This document shows, one piece after another, positions 1 through 8,156 of a stretch of 26,612 nt of DNA. The translations under genes were made by a program, and so were the position numbers. Every line of letters starts with the position of its first letter. Position 1 is the first letter of the stretch. Below the pieces are notes generated by a model, which worked only from the letters and a program-made list of their open reading frames with translations, ran no database searches and was not told the DNA's origin. This DNA is from Methylophilaceae bacterium (GTDB lineage Bacteria > Pseudomonadota > Gammaproteobacteria > Burkholderiales > Methylophilaceae), in contig SPJO01000108.1 in NCBI GenBank assembly GCA_006844635.1, positions 1 through 26,612 of the forward strand, read 5' to 3'.

Positions 1-1
1 A

Positions 2-589
2 AACCGCATGAAAGTCATGTCACTCATTCCGTACTTAATTGGTGGTGCCATCATGTGGGTATTGATGTTGAAATCAGGCGTGCATGCCACGATCGCAGGG
101 GTTGCACTGGCTTTTGCGATTCCATACACACATAAGAGGGATGATCAAAAGTCACCTTTATATATATTAGAGCACTTTCTACACCGCCCCGTTGCGTTCT
201 TGATTCTGCCTATTTTTGCATTAGCTAATACTGGTGTCACCATCAGCCCAACATGGATGCAAGACATTATGCAAAGCCAAAATAGCTTAGGCATTATTTA
301 CGGTTTAGTCATTGGTAAAGCCATTGGTGTCACCTTGTTCGCACTCGCAGCTATTAAACTGGGGATTTGCCGAATGCCTGATAGCTTGACTGGGCGCCAC
401 CTGTTGGGTGCTGGCTTCTTAGGGGGCATTGGTTTCACCATGTCGATATTTATTACCAACCTCGCTTTTATCGGCGACCCAGTTACTATTAACGCATCTA
501 AAATGGCGATTTTATTAGCCTCATTTACAGCTGGCCTTATCGGCTATATTTGGTTGCGCTTTTTTTCTCCTAAACCAAATAAAAAGTAA
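2..589 (+). CDS. nhaA: Na+/H+ antiporter NhaA, C-terminal part
   Basis: Partial gene: the reading frame is open from the window edge, so the start lies upstream. About 195 residues remain, roughly the C-terminal half of a protein usually near 390 residues. NhaA is an inner-membrane antiporter that exchanges sodium for protons and supports pH and salt homeostasis. Recognisable NhaA stretches are LKSGVHATIAGV, the basic cytoplasmic loop followed by LEHFLHRPVAF, LPIFALANTGV, GLVIGKAIGV (with the conserved lysine of the GKxxG segment) and GGIGFTMSIFI. Several hydrophobic helices are evident. The catalytic aspartates of the family lie partly in the missing N-terminal region and cannot be checked. 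The protein ends in a lysine-rich tail. Confidence 0.93.
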   Translation, partial: NRMKVMSLIPYLIGGAIMWVLMLKSGVHATIAGVALAFAIPYTHKRDDQKSPLYILEHFLHRPVAFLILPIFALANTGVTISPTWMQDIMQSQNSLGIIYGLVIGKAIGVTLFALAAIKLGICRMPDSLTGRHLLGAGFLGGIGFTMSIFITNLAFIGDPVTINASKMAILLASFTAGLIGYIWLRFFSPKPNKK

Positions 590-600
590 CATCACGTATT

Positions 601-647
601 GCTGCTTTACTGCTAGCTTTCCATTGAGGGCCAGAAGTAAAAGCAGC
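601..647. repeat. Imperfect inverted repeat between nhaA and the FKBP gene
   Basis: GCTGCTTTACT at 601-611 pairs with AGTAAAAGCAGC at 636-647, with one bulged base and a loop of about 24 bases. No run of T follows, so it does not look like an intrinsic terminator. It may be a hairpin at the nhaA mRNA end or in the fklB leader; its function is unknown. Confidence 0.4.
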
Positions 648-685
648 GCAACCTTTTCAAACTAACGACGAAAGAAAACAATATC

Positions 686-1315
686 ATGTCAAACGACACC
701 TTAGAAACTCTTAACCAACGCTTAAGCTATATTGTTGGTGAAAACATGGCAAACCAACTGAAAAATGACGGCATTGATCTTGATGCTGAGGCATTAGTAC
801 TTGCCGTAAACGACGTGGCTGCGGGCCAACCATCTCGACTATCTGATGATGATAAAAGAAGTACCGTAGAAGAAATACAAAAAATTAGTCAAGAAAAGCA
901 GTCTGCTGCTCAAGCAGAGCAGTCTGCAAAAAATAGTGAGGAAGGCGTTACTTTCTTAGCTGAAAATAGCCAAAAAGATGGCGTGAATACGACCGATAGC
1001 GGCTTACAATATAAAGTGTTGTCCAAAGGCGACGGTGAAAAGCCATCTGCGAGTGATACGGTAAAAGTACACTACAAAGGCACACTGATTGACGGTACTG
1101 TTTTTGACAGCTCATATGACCGTGGTGAACCTGCAGTCTTCCCGGTAGGCGGCGTTATTGCTGGCTGGACTGAAGCACTGCAACTGATGAGCGTTGGCGA
1201 AAAACTAGAATTGGTGATTCCGTCAGATTTAGCCTATGGTCCTAGTGGCAGTGGCGCAGCCATTGGCCCAGATGCTGTATTAATTTTCGAAGTTGAACTG
1301 TTAGGTATTGAATAG
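686..1315 (+). CDS. fklB: FKBP-type peptidyl-prolyl isomerase, FklB/Mip type
   Basis: 209-residue cis-trans prolyl isomerase, close to the 206 residues of E. coli FklB. Residues 1 to about 95 form the alpha-helical FKBP N-terminal (dimerisation) domain, with an Ala/Gln/Lys-rich linker. Residues about 105-209 are the FKBP catalytic domain, showing VKVHYKGTLIDGTVFDSS, GVIAGWTEAL, SDLAYG and the terminal IFEVELLGIE; these carry the aromatic and acidic residues of the active-site pocket. No signal peptide is visible, so a cytoplasmic FklB-like enzyme is likelier than a secreted Mip/FkpA. It stands alone and is followed by a strong terminator. The ribosome site is weak (a purine run AAAGAAA before the ATG). 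Confidence 0.9.
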   Translation: MSNDTLETLNQRLSYIVGENMANQLKNDGIDLDAEALVLAVNDVAAGQPSRLSDDDKRSTVEEIQKISQEKQSAAQAEQSAKNSEEGVTFLAENSQKDGVNTTDSGLQYKVLSKGDGEKPSASDTVKVHYKGTLIDGTVFDSSYDRGEPAVFPVGGVIAGWTEALQLMSVGEKLELVIPSDLAYGPSGSGAAIGPDAVLIFEVELLGIE

Positions 1316-1335
1316 TAAAAACAGCTCCCTTGCAT

Positions 1336-1368
1336 AAAAAAGGCCCTCTTTAAGAGGGCTTTTTTTAT
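1336..1368. terminator. Bidirectional intrinsic terminator
   Basis: GCCCTC at 1343-1348 and GAGGGC at 1354-1359 form a stem around TTTAA. An A run lies before it and a T run after it, so it can end both the FKBP gene on the plus strand and the reductase gene arriving on the minus strand. Confidence 0.88.
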
Positions 1369-1391
1369 TCGTGGCTTTAACTATTTGCGCA

Positions 1392-2396
1392 TTACTTCGG
1401 CGCAAACGTAAACGCGTCACTAAAAAATGCTTCTTCTGGCAGGTTGTATTTAGCAAAATGCTGCTGCGCATCATTAACCATCTCTGGCAAACCACACACA
1501 TAGGCTTCATGACCACTCAAGTCAGCTATATCTTCTGTCACCGCTTGTTGCACATACCCCGTTCTACCCTGCCAATCATTATCTGCTTTTGATAGTACAG
1601 GTACATAGGTAAACATCGGGACATGTTGCGCCCAACGCTGACATAAATCATCCATGTATAAATCTGCTGGTCTACGCCCACCCCAGTATAGGGTCATTGG
1701 GCGCTGGATATCGTGATATAGCATGTGCTCAATCATGCCTTTAATCGGCGCAAAACCTGTGCCAGTGGCGGCAAAAACAATGGGCTTGTTTGAATCTTCC
1801 CGCAAATAAAAACTACCGAAAGGTGCCTCTAAACGCAAGATAGCTTTTTCTTGCAGCTCATTAAATACATGTTGGGTAAACATGCCGCCCTTGACTAAGC
1901 GAAGGTGCAATTCAATACCAAACTCAGTGTGAGGCGCATTGGCAATAGAAAAAGCGCGACGCTGACCATCCTTTAATAAGAACTCGATGTACTGACCAGG
2001 CAAAAATTGCAAACGCTCACTACTTGGCAGCTGTAAATGTAACAGTATGACATCATCTGCTAATTGCTCTTTTTTAGACACACGTGCTGGCAATATCCGA
2101 GGTTTAATGCCCGCTGCACCGACTGCCACTCGTGACTCAATCACCAAGTCTTCTAAAGGTCTCGCACAACAAAAAAGCGCATTGCCCGCCGCCAGCTCTG
2201 CATCTGTCATGGCGCTAGCCAGGTAATCATCATGCATGACCTTACCTTCAATCACTTTACCTTTGCAAGATCCACATACGCCCGTACGGCAGCCATACGG
2301 CATATTAATGCCAGTTTCTAGCGCTGCTTCTAAGACTGTTTGACTGGCAGGCACTTCAAGTACTTGCCCACTGGGTTGAATCGTCACTTTTGCCAT
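1392..2396 (-). CDS. 2Fe-2S/FAD ferredoxin-type NAD(P)H reductase (CDP-6-deoxy-delta-3,4-glucoseen reductase-like)
   Basis: 334-residue electron-transfer flavoprotein with three modules in order. Residues 1-90 are a plant-type 2Fe-2S ferredoxin domain with C36, C41, C44 and a fourth ligand at C76 or C77. Residues about 100-200 are an FAD-binding barrel with the flavin motif RRAFSIAN. Residues about 208-330 are an NAD(P)H-binding domain with ATGTGFAPIKGM. This layout matches proteins often named CDP-6-deoxy-delta-3,4-glucoseen reductase, and also phenol hydroxylase or methane monooxygenase reductases. No deoxysugar or oxygenase partner lies nearby, so the true electron acceptor is unknown. It sits 29 bases downstream of fxsA on the same strand, suggesting co-transcription, and ends at the shared terminator. 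Confidence 0.85.
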   Translation of the reverse strand: MAKVTIQPSGQVLEVPASQTVLEAALETGINMPYGCRTGVCGSCKGKVIEGKVMHDDYLASAMTDAELAAGNALFCCARPLEDLVIESRVAVGAAGIKPRILPARVSKKEQLADDVILLHLQLPSSERLQFLPGQYIEFLLKDGQRRAFSIANAPHTEFGIELHLRLVKGGMFTQHVFNELQEKAILRLEAPFGSFYLREDSNKPIVFAATGTGFAPIKGMIEHMLYHDIQRPMTLYWGGRRPADLYMDDLCQRWAQHVPMFTYVPVLSKADNDWQGRTGYVQQAVTEDIADLSGHEAYVCGLPEMVNDAQQHFAKYNLPEEAFFSDAFTFAPK

Positions 2397-2425
2397 AAAC
2401 CTATCTCAATGCCTTTTGAATGCCT

Positions 2426-2896
2426 TTATTTATCTAGGCGATTATCATCCGAGTCTTTCACTTCTGTGTACTCGCCTTCGATGATGTCATCATTTGCTGG
2501 TTGCTGGTGAGCATCTTTAAAACTACCTTCGTAGCCCGTCTGATCTGTTTGATAACTCTCACCAGTTGGGTTTACTTTCGGCTGTTTAATGGGAATGAGT
2601 AAAAAAATGACCGCAATCACATCCGTGATAACGCCTGGAATCATCAAGAAAATACCAGCAATAAAATTGCGAGCACTGCCCATCATGCTTTTAACAGGAT
2701 TACCACCCGTCTTAAATGTCTCCATCATCTTGGCTGACATCAATTGTTTCTCACCACGAATCAGTTGTAAGCCTAAATAGCCAACTAAGACTAAGTAAAC
2801 TAATAGCCAAATACCATAGCGCTGGCCAAGAGCAATCAGTAAATAGATTTCAGTAAAAATAAAACCAAGTAAAATAAGTGGTAACAATAAACGCAT
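2426..2896 (-). CDS. fxsA: FxsA family membrane protein
   Basis: 156-residue small inner-membrane protein. FxsA of E. coli, when overproduced, relieves exclusion of phage T7 by the F plasmid; its normal cellular role is not settled. The sequence shows two hydrophobic hairpins (residues about 2-45 and 75-102), the family segment MMGSARNFIAGIFLMIPGV, and a hydrophilic acidic C-terminus containing IIEGEYTEV, a short motif seen at the end of many family members. It is the first gene of a probable two-gene minus-strand unit with the reductase and is divergent from cutA across only 40 bases. Confidence 0.88.
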   Translation of the reverse strand: MRLLLPLILLGFIFTEIYLLIALGQRYGIWLLVYLVLVGYLGLQLIRGEKQLMSAKMMETFKTGGNPVKSMMGSARNFIAGIFLMIPGVITDVIAVIFLLIPIKQPKVNPTGESYQTDQTGYEGSFKDAHQQPANDDIIEGEYTEVKDSDDNRLDK

Positions 2897-2936
2897 ATTT
2901 TCCTTTATTCATTAACGCATTGATTATTTAATACCA

Positions 2937-3263
2937 ATGACCGAAAACAATATTATAGTCGTGTTAACACATGTGCCAGACCAAAATTGTGCTGAGCAGC
3001 TTGCAAAAGCATTAATTACAGCTAAACTAGCAGCCTGCGTTAATATTGGCGAAGTAGGCCAATCTGTTTATGAGTGGAAAGGTAAAATAGAGCTTGCAAC
3101 AGAAGTTCCCATTCATATTAAAACGAGCCAAGATTGTTATACAAAACTTGAAGCACTCATTTTAGACATGCACCCATACGAACTTCCTGACATCGTAACA
3201 CTCCATGTACATGGGGGTTATAAACCGTATTTACAATGGGTAAGTGCTCAACTTTCGCAATAG
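2937..3263 (+). CDS. cutA: Divalent cation tolerance protein CutA1
   Basis: 108-residue soluble CutA1 protein, a trimeric PII-like ferredoxin fold linked genetically to copper tolerance. Visible family features are the N-terminal strand IIVVLTHVPD, LAKALITAKLAACVNIG (with the conserved cysteine), SVYEWKGKIE, the EVPIHIKT strand and HPYELPDIVTLHVHGGYKPYLQWV. Length is normal. Its stop lies 7 bases before the dsbD ATG, an arrangement known from other proteobacteria, where cutA and dsbD (also called cutA2) form one operon. The ATG at 2937 begins directly before the conserved strand. Confidence 0.93.
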   Translation: MTENNIIVVLTHVPDQNCAEQLAKALITAKLAACVNIGEVGQSVYEWKGKIELATEVPIHIKTSQDCYTKLEALILDMHPYELPDIVTLHVHGGYKPYLQWVSAQLSQ

Positions 3264-3270
3264 GACAACC

Positions 3271-5160
3271 ATGCTAAAACGCTTTTCACATTCTATATTT
3301 TTCTTTCTGACCTGCTTACTGCTCGTCATAAACACTGCTTACGCTGCTGGCGTTGACGCATTTACCGATGGTACTGACGCGGAATTTCTACATCCAGACA
3401 AAGCCTTTCAATTAGACCTCAGTACCATTGACAGCACAAACCTAGAAGGTATCTTCACCGTTGCGCCAGGTTATTATCTATACAAAGACCGCATCCAATT
3501 TGAAATTAAAGAGACTAACCAAGGCAAAGTGACCAGCGTTGAATTACCCGCTGGCGAAATGAAAAATGACCCGAACTTTGGCAATAAAGAGGTATATCAC
3601 CATGACTTTATCGCCAAGCTTCAGGTAGCCGATACCACTAGCGGTTATATCGTCTCAGCCAAATATCAAGGCTGTAGTGAACAAGGTCTGTGTTATGCCC
3701 CTCAAACAAAAAGTTTTACCTTTGGCGAACCGGTTGCCCTTAACAAAGAAATCGTCAGCAATACTGCTATTAATTCTGCACCGACATCTGGTGAAGATGA
3801 GGCCACCAACCTATTGAAAAGTGGTCAACTTTGGTTAATCGCAGCTGGGTTCTTTGGCTTTGGCTTACTGCTTTCTTTTACGCCTTGCGTATTACCCATG
3901 ATTCCAATTCTTTCCGGCATTATTGTTGGTGATCAAAAAACGCACAAACATGAAACTAGTCGCTTGCACAGCTTCAATCTATCATTAGCTTACGTATTAG
4001 GTATTGCACTTAGCTATACCTTAGCGGGTATCGCCGCAGGCTTATCAGGGCAACTCTTAAGCAACGCATTACAAAGTCCGCTGATGTTAAGCATCACAGC
4101 GTTCATCTTTGTGGTGCTATCCTTTTCAATGTTTGGCTTTTACGAACTTAGGATGCCAAAAGCCATTGAAGAGCGCATGGTCAATACGACCAACAGGTTA
4201 AAAGGCGGCCAGTTCCTAGGCGTCTTTATTATGGGCATTATCTCCGCATTGATTGTGAGCCCATGTGTCGCCGCACCGTTAGCCGGCACCCTGATTTATA
4301 TCAGCCAAACCAAGGATGTTGTGCTGGGTGGTGTGGCACTATTTGCATTATCCATTGGCATGGGCGTCCCTTTATTACTGATTGGCGCCTCGGCTGGTCA
4401 TCTATTACCCAAAGCGGGCAATTGGATGACGGCTGTCCGTAATACATTTGGCGTATTGATGCTCGCTGTGGCCATTTATATAGTTTCGCCGGTTATTCCC
4501 CATAGCTTACAAATGATCTTATGGGCCGCCCTACTAATCATTCCTGCCATTTATTTACATGCTTTAGACAACTTGCCATTAGATAGTGAAACAGGTAAAT
4601 CACACCCATGGATGCGTTTTTGGAAAGGCATTGGCATCATTTTATTAATCTTGGGAGTCATGATGCTAATCGGCGCGATGACGGGTGCAAAAACGCCCCT
4701 ACAACCACTCGCTGGATTAAACTTAGCCACTAAAGGGCAACAAGAAGGTGCACAACATGCATTGCCATTTAAGCGTGTTCGCAATACAGCTGAGTTGGAT
4801 GCCAACATTGATGATGCTAGCCAACAAGGAAAAATCACCATGTTGGACTTTTATGCGGATTGGTGCACCTCCTGTAAAGAGATGGAATTGTTCACATTTA
4901 GTAACCCTGCCGTACAATCAGCCTTAAAAGATGCCGTCTTATTACAGGCTGATGTCACAGACAACACACCTGAAGACCTCGCCCTACTCAAACGCTTCAA
5001 TTTATTTGGCCCGCCAGGCATTATCTTTTTTAATCGCTCAGGGCAAGAAATTAAGACCACACGGGTCATTGGCTATGAAAATGCCAACCAGTTTTTAACC
5101 AATGTTAACCGCGTCAATGCGCTTAAAGCTGATGAATGTAACCCAGCCATCACTTGTTAA
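3271..5160 (+). CDS. dsbD: Thiol:disulfide interchange protein DsbD
   Basis: 629-residue membrane reductase that carries electrons from cytoplasmic thioredoxin to periplasmic targets (DsbC, CcmG/TlpA-type proteins, cytochrome c maturation). A signal peptide spans residues 1 to about 25, ending near AYA. The N-terminal periplasmic domain has the cysteine pair C135 and C141 (YQGCSEQGLCY). The central membrane domain has C206 (SFTPCVLPMIP) and C332 (VSPCVAAPLAG). The C-terminal thioredoxin domain has WCTSC, with C532 and C535. All three functional pairs are therefore present. Two more cysteines occur in the last residues (DECNPAITC). The ATG at 3271 is chosen over a GTG at 3244 because AGGA precedes it and the signal peptide starts there. 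It overlaps no gene and is followed 35 bases later by a TlpA-like gene. Confidence 0.95.
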   Translation: MLKRFSHSIFFFLTCLLLVINTAYAAGVDAFTDGTDAEFLHPDKAFQLDLSTIDSTNLEGIFTVAPGYYLYKDRIQFEIKETNQGKVTSVELPAGEMKNDPNFGNKEVYHHDFIAKLQVADTTSGYIVSAKYQGCSEQGLCYAPQTKSFTFGEPVALNKEIVSNTAINSAPTSGEDEATNLLKSGQLWLIAAGFFGFGLLLSFTPCVLPMIPILSGIIVGDQKTHKHETSRLHSFNLSLAYVLGIALSYTLAGIAAGLSGQLLSNALQSPLMLSITAFIFVVLSFSMFGFYELRMPKAIEERMVNTTNRLKGGQFLGVFIMGIISALIVSPCVAAPLAGTLIYISQTKDVVLGGVALFALSIGMGVPLLLIGASAGHLLPKAGNWMTAVRNTFGVLMLAVAIYIVSPVIPHSLQMILWAALLIIPAIYLHALDNLPLDSETGKSHPWMRFWKGIGIILLILGVMMLIGAMTGAKTPLQPLAGLNLATKGQQEGAQHALPFKRVRNTAELDANIDDASQQGKITMLDFYADWCTSCKEMELFTFSNPAVQSALKDAVLLQADVTDNTPEDLALLKRFNLFGPPGIIFFNRSGQEIKTTRVIGYENANQFLTNVNRVNALKADECNPAITC

Positions 5161-5195
5161 CACTTTTAACAACCTACTATGAGTTTAAACACACT

Positions 5196-5729
5196 ATGTT
5201 AAAAAAACTTGCTTCGCCAGCAGGCGCTATTCTTTTATTTACCCTGATTGCAGCAGCAACCGCTTATTTTTCAACCGATACAGCTGTTGAGAAAACGGCT
5301 AGTGAATCACCAACAGCAGCGTTTTTTGCCACGACCTTGCCAGATGAAAATGGCGAGCCACAAGCATTAAGCCAATGGCAAGGGAAAGTTGTCGTTTTAA
5401 ATTTCTGGGCGACATGGTGCGCCCCTTGCCGTGAAGAAATGCCCGAACTCTCTGAGTTACACACGGAATATCAAGATCAAAATGTGGTAGTGTTAGGCGT
5501 TGCGCTGGATGAAATTGATGCCATTAAAGAGTTCACCACTGAAACGCCCGTGAGCTACCCTATCTTTTCTGCCGAGGATACTGGTGGAGTAATCGCAGCT
5601 AACTTAGGTAATGATAAAAGTGCGCTCCCATATACAGTCATCATTCAGTCAGATGGCAGCATTGCAAACACTTATTTTGGCCGTATTTCTAAAGCACTTT
5701 TAGAAGAAACATTGGTTAAAATCCTCTAA
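5196..5729 (+). CDS. TlpA/ResA-like periplasmic thioredoxin
   Basis: 177-residue membrane-anchored thioredoxin-fold protein. An N-terminal hydrophobic segment (residues about 6-24) serves as anchor or signal, followed by a Ser/Thr/Ala linker. The AhpC/TSA-like redoxin domain has FWATWCAPCREEMPEL, giving redox cysteines C75 and C78 in a WCAPC motif typical of TlpA, ResA and CcmG relatives. Such proteins reduce apocytochrome c or oxidase copper-site cysteines in the periplasm. Lying just after dsbD, it is a plausible DsbD client. The first ATG of the frame at 5196 is used because the upstream extension would overlap the dsbD stop and has no ribosome site. Confidence 0.88.
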   Translation: MLKKLASPAGAILLFTLIAAATAYFSTDTAVEKTASESPTAAFFATTLPDENGEPQALSQWQGKVVVLNFWATWCAPCREEMPELSELHTEYQDQNVVVLGVALDEIDAIKEFTTETPVSYPIFSAEDTGGVIAANLGNDKSALPYTVIIQSDGSIANTYFGRISKALLEETLVKIL

Positions 5730-5753
5730 CATACTTTCATCCTTTAATTCAAT

Positions 5754-5836
5754 TGCCTGCAGCTATACAGGCATATAACTTCGTCTAAAAGTTATAAATT
5801 TGCTGGACAAAAATCCATAACTTCGGCAAACTTGCA
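5754..5836 (+). promoter_or_regulatory. aroQ leader with competing inverted repeats
   Basis: The 146 bases between the TlpA-like gene and aroQ contain TGCCTG/CAGGCA (5754-5773), then a perfect 8-base inverted repeat TATAACTT at 5774-5781 with AAGTTATA at 5789-5796. A second copy of ATAACTTCG occurs at 5817-5825, after the first at 5775-5783. The middle AAGTTAT can thus pair with either the upstream or the downstream copy. A short GCAA/TTGC dyad follows at 5827-5836. No T run follows either hairpin, so a classic terminator is not evident. A regulatory leader or a protein-binding region is inferred only. Confidence 0.4.
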
Positions 5837-5875
5837 CCCTATGAGTTTTAATAAAGCAGGGACGAGGCAATAAAA

Positions 5876-6322
5876 ATGGCGGCAAAATCCATTCTAGTGC
5901 TACACGGCCCTAACTTAAACCTACTAGGCGTGCGTGAACCAGAGCATTATGGCAGCGATACGCTCGATAGCATTAATACAGGTTTAACAGAAATCGCAGA
6001 AGCTGCTGGCGTTTCCTTAGAAACCTATCAAAGCAACGCTGAAGCAGATATTGTCACCAAGGTGCAGGCATTGGCGACGAATAAAGTCGACTTCATTATT
6101 ATTAACCCGGCTGCCTTTACGCATACCTCTGTTGTCATTCGTGATGCGATTGCTGCTGTGGACATCCCGTTTATCGAAGTACATCTGTCTAATGTATTTT
6201 CTAGAGAAAGTTTTAGACACCATTCTTATTTTAGTGACATTGCAGTTGGCGTTATTAGCGGCTTAGGCGCTGAGGGCTATCATGCTGCATTGCGTTATGC
6301 AATTAATCAGCTTAAAAAATAA
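5876..6322 (+). CDS. aroQ: Type II 3-dehydroquinate dehydratase
   Basis: 148-residue enzyme that converts 3-dehydroquinate to 3-dehydroshikimate, the third step of the shikimate pathway; type II enzymes form dodecamers in the cytoplasm. The N-terminal LHGPNLNLLGVREPEHYG holds the catalytic loop arginine and tyrosine. The core has IIINPAAFTHTSVVIRDAI and the C-terminal half EVHLSNVFSRESFRHHSY, with the substrate-binding His and Arg residues. Length is typical. It heads the aroQ-accB-accC-prmA series, an order common in beta- and gammaproteobacteria. A purine-rich ribosome site (GACGAGG) lies about 10 bases before the ATG. Confidence 0.96.
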   Translation: MAAKSILVLHGPNLNLLGVREPEHYGSDTLDSINTGLTEIAEAAGVSLETYQSNAEADIVTKVQALATNKVDFIIINPAAFTHTSVVIRDAIAAVDIPFIEVHLSNVFSRESFRHHSYFSDIAVGVISGLGAEGYHAALRYAINQLKK

Positions 6323-6353
6323 TTATAAAAATTAGCTTTTTCGAGGAGTAGTT

Positions 6354-6800
6354 ATGGATTTACGTAAATTAAAAAAATTAATTGATTTGGTCGAAGAGTC
6401 TGGCATCTCTGAGCTAGAGCTCACCGAAGGCGAAGAGAAAGTACGCATTAGCCGTGCTACGGCTCAGGCGCCTGCACCAGTCATGCAAGTGGCCGCGCCT
6501 GTGGCTGCCGCTCAGGCGGCGCCTGCTGCTCCTGCAGAGGCAGCGGCTGAAGTAGCTGTCACCAATGGTCACACAGTAGAATCTCCAATGGTTGGTACGT
6601 TCTATCGTGCCTCTTCACCAGAAGCTAGCGCATTTGTCGAAGTGGGCGATAAAGTGGAAGTGGGCGATACCTTGTGCATTATTGAAGCGATGAAACTGCT
6701 AAATGAAATTGAAAGTGATAAAGCAGGTGTCGTGAAGAAAATTTTAATTGAGAATGGTCAACCAGTTGAATTTGGCGAACCTTTATTTGTGATTGGTTAA
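6354..6800 (+). CDS. accB: Biotin carboxyl carrier protein of acetyl-CoA carboxylase
   Basis: 148-residue carrier subunit that swings biotin between biotin carboxylase and the carboxyltransferase during malonyl-CoA formation, the first step of fatty acid synthesis. Residues 1-35 are the conserved N-terminal segment (MDLRKLKKLIDLVEESG). Residues about 36-70 are an Ala/Pro-rich flexible linker. Residues about 73-148 are the biotinyl domain, with EAMKLLNEIE placing the biotin-accepting lysine at K114. The GTFYRASSPEA segment contains the thumb loop typical of bacterial AccB. GAGGAG precedes the ATG. It is 31 bases after aroQ and 6 bases before accC. Confidence 0.97.
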   Translation: MDLRKLKKLIDLVEESGISELELTEGEEKVRISRATAQAPAPVMQVAAPVAAAQAAPAAPAEAAAEVAVTNGHTVESPMVGTFYRASSPEASAFVEVGDKVEVGDTLCIIEAMKLLNEIESDKAGVVKKILIENGQPVEFGEPLFVIG

Positions 6801-6806
6801 TAGCAC

Positions 6807-8156
6807 ATGTTTGAAAAGATATTAATCGCCAACCGAGGCGAAATTGCACTCCGTGTGCAACGTGCTTGTCGCGAACTCGGCATTAAAACTGTTGCTGTCC
6901 ATTCCGAAGCAGATAAAGATGCAAAATACGTCAAACTCGCCGATGAGTCTGTTTGTATCGGTCCAGCACAATCCAACCTTAGTTACTTAAACATTCCTGC
7001 TGTCATTAGCGCGGCGGAAGTTACGGATGCTGAAGCCATTCACCCAGGCTATGGTTTCTTATCAGAAAATGCTGACTTTGCTGAGCGTGTTGAGCAAAGT
7101 GGTTTTGTTTTTATCGGCCCTAAAGCGGAAACCATTCGCTTAATGGGTGACAAGGTGTCTGCAAAAGAGGCGATGAAAAAAGCCGGCATCCCTTGTGTCC
7201 CTGGCTCAGACGGTGAACTACCTGATGACCCTGACACAATGCGTGCGATTGCTAAGAAAGTTGGTTACCCCGTTATTATTAAAGCCGCTGGCGGTGGTGG
7301 TGGCCGTGGTATGCGTGTTGTGCATACTGAGGCGGCACTAGTTAATGCAGTGAACATGACCAAAGCAGAAGCAGAAACCGCTTTTGGTAACCCAGTGGTT
7401 TACATGGAAAAATACCTAGAAAATCCTAGGCATATTGAAATTCAAGTGTTAGCCGATCAGTTTGGCAATGCAGTCTATTTAGGCGATCGTGATTGTTCTA
7501 TGCAACGCCGCCACCAAAAAGTCATTGAAGAAGCACCATCACCAAACCTTCCATCGAGGGTGCGTGACAAAATTGGTGAGCGCTGTGCCGATGCCTGCCG
7601 CAAAATTAAATACCGCGGTGCTGGTACTTTTGAGTTTTTGTACGAAAATGGCGAGTTTTATTTCATAGAAATGAATACACGCTTACAGGTTGAACATACA
7701 GTCACCGAAATGATTACTGGGTTAGATTTAGTACAGCAACAAATCTTCGTTGCTGCGGGTCAAAAGCTCAACTTACGGCAAAAAGACATTCATTTAAATG
7801 GCCACGCCATTGAATGTCGCATTAACGCAGAAGATCCATACAACTTTGTACCTTCACCAGGTACGATTGAGCGTTTTCATATGCCTGGCGGCCCAGGTGT
7901 GCGTATTGATACACATGCGTACGGTGGTTATGTAGTACCTCCACACTATGACTCCATGATTTGTAAGTTGATTACACATGGTGCGACACGTGAGCAAGCT
8001 ATTGCCCGTATGCGAATTGCTTTGTCAGAGCTATTTGTACAAGGCATTAAAACCAATGTGCCACTGCATGCTGACTTAATGGCTGATGCGGCTTTCCATC
8101 AAGGTGGTACTAGTATTCACTATCTTGAAGAGAAACTAGGCATCGCTAACAAGTAG
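6807..8156 (+). CDS. accC: Biotin carboxylase subunit of acetyl-CoA carboxylase
   Basis: 449-residue ATP-dependent biotin carboxylase, the same length as the E. coli enzyme. The N-terminal domain begins MFEKILIANRGEIALRV. The ATP-grasp region has the glycine-rich lid loop KAAGGGGGRGMRVV at about residue 157. The active site has RDCSMQRRHQKVIEEAPS and EMNTRLQVEHTVTE, and the C-terminal biotin carboxylation domain has GHAIECRINAEDP. It works with AccB, encoded 6 bases upstream. The stop codon TAG shares its final G with the GTG start of prmA, so translation is probably coupled. Confidence 0.97.
   Translation: MFEKILIANRGEIALRVQRACRELGIKTVAVHSEADKDAKYVKLADESVCIGPAQSNLSYLNIPAVISAAEVTDAEAIHPGYGFLSENADFAERVEQSGFVFIGPKAETIRLMGDKVSAKEAMKKAGIPCVPGSDGELPDDPDTMRAIAKKVGYPVIIKAAGGGGGRGMRVVHTEAALVNAVNMTKAEAETAFGNPVVYMEKYLENPRHIEIQVLADQFGNAVYLGDRDCSMQRRHQKVIEEAPSPNLPSRVRDKIGERCADACRKIKYRGAGTFEFLYENGEFYFIEMNTRLQVEHTVTEMITGLDLVQQQIFVAAGQKLNLRQKDIHLNGHAIECRINAEDPYNFVPSPGTIERFHMPGGPGVRIDTHAYGGYVVPPHYDSMICKLITHGATREQAIARMRIALSELFVQGIKTNVPLHADLMADAAFHQGGTSIHYLEEKLGIANK

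Noticed and set aside
1371..1592. Plus-strand ORF of 73 codons
   Set aside because: It lies opposite the well-supported reductase gene and has a low-complexity, cysteine- and leucine-rich product with no family features.
3244..3270. Upstream GTG start for dsbD
   Set aside because: It lies inside cutA and would add residues before the signal peptide; the ATG at 3271 has a ribosome site.
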